Source: Tubulanus polymorphus (lineage: Eukaryota; Nemertea; Palaeonemertea; Tubulaniformes; Tubulanidae). Taken from it: a stretch of DNA of 64,000 nt. Shown in pieces: positions 57,340 through 64,000 of the stretch; the first letter of the stretch is position 1, and the number at the start of each line of letters is the position of its first letter. A program made the translations under genes and the position numbers. The notes beneath the pieces were generated by a model. It was not told the origin of the DNA. It saw only the letters and a list, made by a program, of their open reading frames with translations, and searched no databases. The DNA lies in assembly GCF_964204645.1 (NCBI RefSeq), contig NC_134027.1, forward strand, positions 11,394,485 to 11,458,484, read 5' to 3'.

Positions 57340-58070
57340 ACGATACATCAGGATCGCGAGGATCAGGCAAACTAAGCCGCTCTCAGACTCATTTACAATC
57401 TATATATAGATATACATTATATATAATACCAGCATCGCAATCTTTCCTCGCCTTGAGCTGGACAGATATGTAATAAGTGACTTTCAGATAAATGATCGAC
57501 TATAATTAGCATGTTTATTCGGGTTTTTGCGACCGGGACATTTAGCAACGCACGAGTCAGGCCGAGTCAAGCCGAGTGAAGATGTCATCAGACAAATCAA
57601 AAAATACGCTAATTTCGCCATCAGCGTCGCGCAAACGTGTGCCGAGGTAACCGTTGACGTTTCGTTTTCCCGTCATTTCGACGAGACCGAACGAAGACGA
57701 TCTTACAACAAACGACGCCGTTTCTCCTCGGAGCTACCACGAGAATCAACCACGTTCTCTCGTCTCGTGATTAGTTTCACGACGCGCGAAAAATAGCGAC
57801 GACGCATCGCGAATGGTGACGACTTCGTGTGTCGGGTTACAATTTGTCGACAATTTTCGTAGCGAACCGCCGGTAATGAAGGCCCACGGGTATATCGATA
57901 ATCCGTCATTTTTTTTTGGTTGGCCGGGAACCGCATCGGCGACACGCTTCGCTGCGGGGTTAGCGATCTTTCGATAAAAACTAGTAAGAGTTTTCTCCTT
58001 TGAGCGACACCTACGCAGTCATAAACCTAAGTCCGTTTTTTTGGTGAATAAAACTCAAAGTTTATCGATG
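57340..58070. other. CpG-dense unassigned sequence
   Basis: 57520-57990 is one of the densest CpG blocks outside the receptor. An 89-codon plus-strand frame (no ATG start) and an 80-codon minus-strand frame overlap; neither shows a domain. Confidence 0.35.
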
Positions 58071-58417
58071 CCTTGAAACGCATATATTGCATAATACTGT
58101 CGACAGCAAAATATAATATGTTATGAAATATGTATAATATTAAGGATCAATAAAGTAATTTTGGATTTGGTAACCAGTCTAGCCCAGTGCTCATCCTCTC
58201 AAAAATGATTATTGAAATTTATCAGAAATAAAAAAATATTTATGGAATTTATATAATTATAATATAATCGCCAAAATTCACAATTGTAATTGTTATTTTG
58301 AAACGCCAATATTGATGATGTAGTGCACATCAACTCACACAGAACCCCTTATATAACACATACTAGGTATCAATGTACGTAAACATTATTGTAACGGTTT
58401 TTAACGGCGTCAAAAAT
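58071..58417 (-). mobile_element. G element copy 7 (about 347 bp, minus)
   Basis: TTTATCGATGCCTTGAAACG at one end and TTTTTAACGGCGTCAAAAAT at the other. TTAAGGATCAATAAAGTAAT, GGTAACCAGTCTAG, CATCCTCTCAAAAATG and ACACATACTAGGTATCAATG are all present. One of the most complete copies. Confidence 0.8.
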
Positions 58418-58480
58418 CCAATATCGATATCGAATCAGCCTTTGAATCTGTTTTTAATTAATTAATCAATGACAATAATT

Positions 58481-58711
58481 ATATAGAGAATCTCACACTT
58501 ATATAACAAAACATAAAGTCCGAAAAGTTTCCTTTCAGCTATAAATGTATGAGTCCTAATAGTCATCTTCAGGAATACCGAACATGAATTCCTGAAGATG
58601 ACTATTAGGATATACCCAGTAGTCGAAACGCCAGATGAATAGATTCATTGCTAAAAGGAATTTTTTTCGGACTTTATCTTTCATTTTATTAGTGCGGGAT
58701 TCTCTATATAT
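58481..58711. mobile_element. K fold-back, both arms (about 231 bp)
   Basis: The left arm ATATAGAGAATCTCACAC, then AAAGTCCGAAAAGTTTCCTT, is complemented by AAGGAATTTTTTTCGGACTT and GGGATTCTCTATAT at the right. The centre is CCTAATAGTCATCTTCAGGA and its complement around AACATG. On the plus strand CTGAAGATGACTATTAGG (58592) is followed by TAGTCGAAACG (58620-58630), a stem-II-like GACTA/TAGTC pair. Confidence 0.75.
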
Positions 58712-58713
58712 CG

Positions 58714-58908
58714 TTACGCCACGCGGAACAGTGTTTCATCAATTGGTTCGTAATAATAATTATCTATTTCATCATCAATTAAATCGAATGCAAAATAACA
58801 AACAGAGTACATGACAGAACTAGTAGATTGATTCATATTCATTCCCAATCTTGATTCAGATACGCAAGACATTTTTGCATCGCTAACTATATAAGCGTAC
58901 GATGACAT
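58714..58908 (-). CDS. Unrecognised 64-residue ORF flush with the K fold-back
   Basis: An ATG-initiated minus-strand frame. The N-terminal part is Ser/Met-rich and the C-terminal part strongly acidic (FDLIDDEIDNYYYEPIDETL). Its stop codon lies about three bases outside the fold-back end at 58711. There is no signal peptide, TM segment or known domain. It could be a short exon, a fragment of a mobile-element protein, or chance; composition is more protein-like than most small frames here. Confidence 0.25.
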   Translation of the reverse strand: MSSYAYIVSDAKMSCVSESRLGMNMNQSTSSVMYSVCYFAFDLIDDEIDNYYYEPIDETLFRVA

Positions 58909-58968
58909 GCAAGTCGTTTTGGCAATCGCTTTCTCGAATCAGGCAAAAAAAGAACAACAAAACTGGCG

Positions 58969-59235
58969 TTGCCACTTGAAGAACTCAATGAGCGTGCGAG
59001 ACTCATCCTGAATGATTATACTCCAGAGTCGAGACCTAATGGTCTTGTCGGTCTCATTACATGCGGATTTAACAAATGCGGATTCATTGGATCCTCCTTT
59101 TTCACAAGCGTCAGACACTCTAAAGCTGCCTTCACTCTCTCCGGTGTCAGCGAGGCTTTCGACGAATCCAGATTAAACGAAATGCGAACCTTGGCGGTCT
59201 TGGCAAATGAGATTTCTATGCAACCCCCTGTTTAG
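58969..59235 (+). other. Unrecognised open frame, 88 codons, possible exon
   Basis: Open from 58969 to TAG at 59233 with no ATG start. The translation is balanced (PLEELNERARLILNDYTPES..., then GLITCGFNKCGFIGSSFFTS) with few low-complexity features. No family is recognised. An acceptor-like AG precedes it, but no donor or partner exon is evident. Confidence 0.25.
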
Positions 59236-59737
59236 TATTGTATGAATTCTAATTGCGTATTCACCCTTTTGTGTTGACAAGGCTTACATTTTTTTCCGGA
59301 AGGGGGGGCTAGGCTTAAGAAAATCATGCACCTTTTATATCCGCCGTTAAGCCGTTCACATCGATCAGATGTTCATCATTGGTTAACCGTCCGCGGCATT
59401 TAGCTTTTTCTCGCTTGAAGAGCCAGCTCGCGCAATCATCGGAATAGCCTTCGGATATTTTTCGAGATTCCACATGGACGTAAAAAAATGAGACTCGGTC
59501 GAATTAACCGTTCGCGACTTCGGTGCAAATCATCGCACTGCCTTAAAGCCAAGATCCGAATAAATGTCACCTATCGTTTGCCGTTTCAACAACAACAATA
59601 GTGATCCTGATATGAGCATTTACTCTTTATCACCTTAAATCAATATTCAAGCCTGAATCCAGGCTTTGGCATAAAAAGAAAACCCATCTTTCGCCTCTGG
59701 TGCATAGAGAGAATTTGGGAGATAATTCAGAGGATAC

Positions 59738-59740
<3 letters not shown>

Positions 59741-59789
<49 letters not shown>

Positions 59790-59849
59790 GATAAGATTTT
59801 CCCAGCGGGATATATATATATATATATCCCGCTGGGAAAATCTTATCGT
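59741..59849. repeat. (TA)n tract joined to a 62-bp perfect cruciform
   Basis: About 24 TA repeats run to 59787. Then 59788-59849 is a perfect inverted repeat: ACGATAAGATTTTCCCAGCG plus GGA, a TA-only loop, and the exact complement. Confidence 0.9.
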
Positions 59850-60661
59850 AATAGTCACAGAACGAGGTGGTTTTGAGATGCCTTATAAAAATTGATTCAG
59901 ATTGAAATGACAAGAAACAGAAAGATTTGATTTATTCCAAAGTCTTGGTGCTAAAGGCTCGAAAAAGTTGCTGTGCAAAAGATGACATGTCAAAATTAGT
60001 TTCGGATATAGTCTGTTTTGAAGTACATTTATGCATGCTTAGATGTGTCCCGTGTAGAACATGTCCAAATAGACAGTACATCGGTAGGAAACCTTCCTCT
60101 CGCGGTTAAAACCGCTTTACCACGAATTAAGTCGTCTCAATATGAGACGCCTTACATCTTACATGCGACGACAATTTTTGTAATCTAATCATCACAAAAA
60201 CGGCACTTTTAATTACGAAATTCGTTATCGAAATCTCTCGAGCACCGCGCGAGTCGTACGCCGGCAGCCTTCGGCGACTTCATTAATTCGCCGATACGAG
60301 CTGTTTAACAAAAACAATGGTAATTACCTCGCGAATCAAATCAAATCGTATGCCGCTGTTTGATCTGCACGCGGGCGACTGCGCGACGGAATCTAATAAC
60401 GTTTTGTCGAAATCAAATGAGACACGACATACATCTAAAACTGCGGGCTATGAAAACTTAAAAACAAATTAGAACGACGATAAATTCACACGAGCAGTCG
60501 ACGCCCTGAAGTATTGAGTTAGACAATTTTATACAAAAAATTAAGCATCATTAAAGGATGTTATCCAGAGAAAACGCGTTCTGTAGGTCTGTTAAATTTC
60601 ATTCCCTCATTAGTTTAGCCATCTTATCTTTTTTCTCATAAAAAAAAAGTAGAAAGACTTT
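59850..60661. other. Unassigned sequence, CpG-rich at right
   Basis: 60110-60520 is CpG-dense and unique. A 60-codon Cys-rich frame at 59927 has no recognised fold and starts without a convincing ATG. Confidence 0.35.
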
Positions 60662-60665
60662 TTAA

Positions 60666-60947
60666 CCCTTTCAGTGCGCCTATTCTCAGCAGTGTGGTGT
60701 ATAACTCGGAGATGGACTTTGCTAGTACACTGCATCGCCATACATTGATGTAATCAGCAATTACTTTTTATCTCTATCGAAAGATGGCAGCACCTAGCAA
60801 ACATAGTGGAATATAAGTAACTAGCGATACACTGCGATGACGCACTATCACGGCATGCCCGTCATACAACACACTGGGTTGGAATATTTTCAAATTTTCA
60901 AATTATCTCCAGCACTTTTGGGTATTAATTAGTCAGCACTGACAGGG
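60666..60947 (-). mobile_element. H element copy 4: piggyBac-like MITE with perfect TTAA flanks (282 bp)
   Basis: TTAA precedes CCCTTTCAGTGCGCC at the left, and CAGCACTGACAGGG is followed by TTAA at the right. The internal order (AGTGTGGTGTATAAC, CTTTGCTAGTACACTGC, GCAGCACCTAGCAAACA, CAACACACTGGGTTGGAAT) is the reverse of copies 1 and 2. Confidence 0.85.
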
Positions 60948-60951
60948 TTAA

Positions 60952-61644
60952 CGGGATCTGATTGCTTTTCCGCACTCCTTTTCGTTTGTTTTGCAGAACC
61001 ACACTGGCGGAAAAAAAAACTACCCACAATTATTGGAAACCCGATAACGAATCTAAAAATGGATATTCTCAACTGAACAAACAAAGGCTATTTCGTGAAG
61101 TGCAAGTTTTATCGCCGCAATCTCCATTTCCCATTAAGAAATGTATTTTTCGAAAACAGATCCGCTGTTGATTCTGGCCGTAGAAAAAAAAAACATCAAG
61201 CCGATGGACATTCGAGCAGCCAATTCATACACTTCCACCGATGCGCTCGGCAAATAAGAAGACAGCTACTACCGGCAATCCGATGATTGGAATCAGATCG
61301 CAGAAAAATACGGGCGCCGAGTACAACGTCAGGGGAAATAGTGACGAATCGCCTTAGACAATTACACAAGAAATTGCCCATTACGCTAACTAGACAAATT
61401 AAATTCAGGAAGCCGACGAATCTATTTGTTAGCTGTAGTTGGCAGCGATGGGTGTAACGGTACTAAAACGATTTACACCGTCAGAAATTTCATCGACGCA
61501 TTCCTTTTTTTGGTAGTTTGAAGGGTAGTTTGAAGTGCATCATCTTGAAAGGATTGCGATTAAGAACGATGAATTCGACAAATATGGCTGCAATCTGAAG
61601 TATGAAATGGTGATGACGATAGAAAATAACATCTATAAAGCGTT
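60952..61644. other. Unassigned sequence
   Basis: No gene or repeat recognised; several short overlapping frames only. Confidence 0.35.
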
Positions 61645-62090
61645 ATGTCTCAGGTGCTCTTCAAGTATTCTTCAAGTACTGAACACACGTGAAGTGTGGA
61701 CAATCAGTTTTTGAAAGTGTGCTGATGAAATGTCTAATGTCTGGAGTTTCTAGTTCACTTTAGTCTAAATAGTACAGAATCTCAAATCTATTGAACCAGG
61801 TTATAATAGTTGGTGGTGGTGTAAATTGCCATGACTTATGATCAGGTGTAATAAATTGATGTTTATGGAAGATACGAAGATTTTGATGTGATATGATATA
61901 ATTTGATATGATTTATTTTCTCTATCTATTTTAATACACTTAAATATGAAGTGTGGATAATCAGTTTTTGAAAGTGCGCTTATCGAATGTCTAATGTCTG
62001 GCGTTGGCAGTTCATTTCCGATTAAATATGTCTCAGCTGAAGTTCTGAACACATGCGAAGTGTGGATGATCAGTTTTTGAAAGAATATCA
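61645..62090 (+). repeat. Clustered dispersed repeat (TATGTCTCAG... AATCAGTTTTTGAAAG)
   Basis: GTGTGGACAATCAGTTTTTG (61698), GTGTGGATAATCAGTTTTTG (61952) and GTGTGGATGATCAGTTTTTG (62061) each sit in a longer shared block with TATGTCTCAG, CTGAACACA and ATGTCTAATGTCTGG. Another copy is at 15204-15290. The second block is separated by unrelated AT-rich DNA. Confidence 0.65.
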
Positions 62091-62999
62091 GTTTCATTTC
62101 TTAAGTAAGGTTCCATGGCGAATATTTTTGGGTAATAAACTCTGAAATTACCATGTGTTAGTTCCAATTGCATTTTGGATATGTTGTATCCAGGTCCGAT
62201 AGCTAAATTAGACAAGGTTTTGAATATCCTCAGTAATGAGGTCATCTTCAAGGTCATGTCACTTAAAAACAGATTTTAGTAACAAGTTCTGCCACTAGGT
62301 GGTGCACCAGGCCCAAGTTAGTTTGGTATGATAAGCAAATTGTCCAACCCATAGGTACTAGTTGATCACATGTACGAAAGCTTCCCGGAGACACTGGTAT
62401 TTTTCTCCTCGCAAGGCTGACCTACACTCACCTTTATGAAACAACTAGAACGCGAATTCAGCTAGATCGATGCATAATCGAGCTTCGGAAATTACTTTTT
62501 CACGAAAAGCATCTAAATATCCGAAGATTTTCATCCGTGATCGTCAATCGAGCGCAGTTGTTAATAAAGTTACGGCCAGTTTAATCCGTACCGAGCAATT
62601 CGCGCTCGCACGCGAAATGTATCGCTTTACGAATCCATTACATACAACGACACTGGAAATTCGAGCTGTACCGGCGACAAACTCATTTGGGAAACTTGCA
62701 GCTGGAAACCGAAGAGAACGTCCAGACATCAGTCTAAAACGAGACATCACGTTACTTGCATAATCAACCTGGAGGTTAGCTCAGTTGAATTCAATCATCC
62801 ATTGAAAACATCATCCGATAGGGGTTCTTACGGGTTTCCCAATTTCATTTTCCATACCCAGATTAGAAATTCTCCATACGCCAAAGTTACACATCACCAA
62901 CCTAGAACAGGCAATGTAGGCCCATTCACAGTAAACAAGGGCGAAAAAGGTAGAGAGAATCTCACAAAATTCCATTTGGACCAACTTCTGATTTTCCAT
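62091..62999. other. Unassigned sequence
   Basis: A 97-codon ATG-started frame at 62470-62763 lies in a CpG-rich patch; its product is basic and has no recognised domain, and a 68-codon frame opposes it. I do not call it a gene. Confidence 0.35.
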
Positions 63000-63246
63000 A
63001 CCGTTTCATAGCCATTAAGAAAAAATAAATTTCCATAGCTTTTCCAGGGCCTGGGAAAAAGAATTCCCAGTTTCCAAAACTTTCCAAAGACTTTCCAAAA
63101 CCCGTAAAAACCCTGCATCATCATCATCGGCATTCGTCAAGATTGAATATATATAAAGAAGGAAAACGTCACAGATTTGTCAAAATTCCCAGATTTTTCC
63201 GATTCAGTGAGTTTTCCATGTTTTCCAGAACAGTGGCCACCCTGCG
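63000..63246 (-). repeat. Repeat ending GTGGCCACCCTGCGTCC (minus relative of 4140)
   Basis: TTTCCATAGCTTTTCCAGGG, repeated CTTTCCAAA words, CAGATTTGTCAAAATTCCC, GAGTTTTCCATGTTTTCCAG and AGTGGCCACCCTGCGTCC. The GGTGGCCACT end and TTTGTCAAATTCCC word match the 4140 copy in reverse. Confidence 0.5.
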
Positions 63247-64000
63247 TCCTGAACATTTTTTCTATAGTGCTAAAATTGCTTGAAAACGAACCAAATTTCG
63301 ATCGAGTTGTCCTACCAATTGTTATGCACGCCTTCTGACGGGGTACCTAGCAGCACAGGGTTGGGGTAGCATACGGGCACTCACTATTACGGGGAAGGGC
63401 ACTTACTTTGCCAATTCACGGCAAACAAGGGCACTTGACATCAAACTAGTGGTTTTTGAGGCGCACCGACTTTGCCAAATCATGCCAATCGATGCTTTTA
63501 CGTCGAATCCATGGATTTAGAGGCATCCCCAAGGGGCACAGACAAAGCTCGATGCTATTCAAGAACCCTCGGAACCCCCTGGACCACCCTTGGTAATGAA
63601 AGGGGGGTTCCACATTTATCATTATCTTATCTGAGATTTCGCCGGTGTATTACGTTACCCAGTCGAAGGCGCCGCACCGCTATTTCCCGATGTTTAGACG
63701 GCTGGACATACGTGATTTGATTCGGCGCGGTCATCTACGAGGCAAATGAAGCATACGACTAGCACAACATGCGATGCATCACCTGATCTAATAGAATTTC
63801 CCTGCGAGACTGCGAGATTTTTTTCATCGGCGGCGATACACACACAACCGGCGGCCGTGTATACGTACATATCTTCCAATCCCGATAGATAGAATCGGAC
63901 ATTATTTTCAGTAACAATTTGAGATATTCGTTTGACGCGGCGGACAAAAAAGAAACTCACGTGCGCACACGAGACGAGATACGAATCTGTTCCATTTCGT
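63247..64000. other. Unassigned sequence to window end
   Basis: GGGCACTCACTATTACGG, AGGGCACTTACTTTGCCAA and AAGGGCACTTGACATC are short related words (63370-63440). The last 350 bp are CpG-rich. No gene recognised. Confidence 0.35.

Noticed and set aside
57527-57945. Overlapping 89- and 80-codon frames in a CpG-dense block
   Set aside because: Long random frames are expected where stop codons are rare because of high GC; neither shows a domain, and one lacks an ATG.
62470-62763. 97-codon ATG-started frame
   Set aside because: No recognisable domain, basic low-information composition, an opposing frame of similar quality, and no splice or UTR evidence.

Overview
This is a eukaryotic window, almost certainly from an invertebrate animal. 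It is AT-rich and has no operons or bacterial signals. It is dominated by short non-autonomous transposons, 3' stubs of non-LTR retrotransposons (LINEs), microsatellites and two minisatellites. The only complete gene I can support is a single-exon class A G-protein-coupled receptor (GPCR) on the + strand (5897-7015). Its closest general resemblance is to the peptide/FMRFamide-receptor-like orphan receptors that are expanded in molluscs, annelids and brachiopods. A lophotrochozoan source is therefore my best guess, but it is an inference and no species can be named.

Layout: 1-5000 holds repeats (a LINE tail, a TTCCCTGA-rich repeat, two 'G' elements). 5000-7050 is a CpG-dense block with a 5' leader carrying a possible uORF, the receptor and a poly(A) signal. 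7280-17620 is intergenic with an L element, several GC-rich 'A' MITEs, a piggyBac-like MITE and two minisatellites (49-bp and 89-bp units). 17.6-31 kb holds more A elements, a long-TIR 'E' element, 'B' and 'D' elements, two segmental duplications and one repeat inserted at a site whose empty version survives nearby. 31.5-32.4 kb is a G element split by a LINE 3' end. 33-39 kb holds a probable SINE, palindromes, fold-back pieces, a long (TA)n tract and two L elements. 39-46 kb holds D elements, two further LINE-derived ends, a G element and a piggyBac-like MITE. 46-58 kb is mostly unassigned, with a (CA)n tract, two possible retroelement ends and a near-perfect 282-bp fold-back carrying hammerhead-ribozyme-like cores. 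58-64 kb has a G element, a second fold-back, two small unexplained ORFs, an AT cruciform and the best-preserved TTAA-flanked MITE.

Repeat families were defined by comparing copies within the window. The letters are local names: A = GGCCCGGGCC-rich MITE with AGCCGCGATCACACG ends; B = relative with TAGACCGGTCTAAATT; D = ends like AAGCCTAGCGTACATCGAC; E = ends AAGGCTGGCTTATGT; G = ends like TTGACGCC; H = TTAA/CCCTTTCAGTG piggyBac-like; K = fold-back with CTGAAGATGACT; L = ends with GGTTCGAATCCC; N = ends CAGGACCCAGTTCCACAG.

No rRNA, convincing tRNA gene, CRISPR array or multi-exon gene structure was recognised. Introns of a large host gene could run through the window without being visible by eye. 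CpG-dense unique blocks alternate with the repeats and are the most likely places for host cis-regulation or missed short exons.
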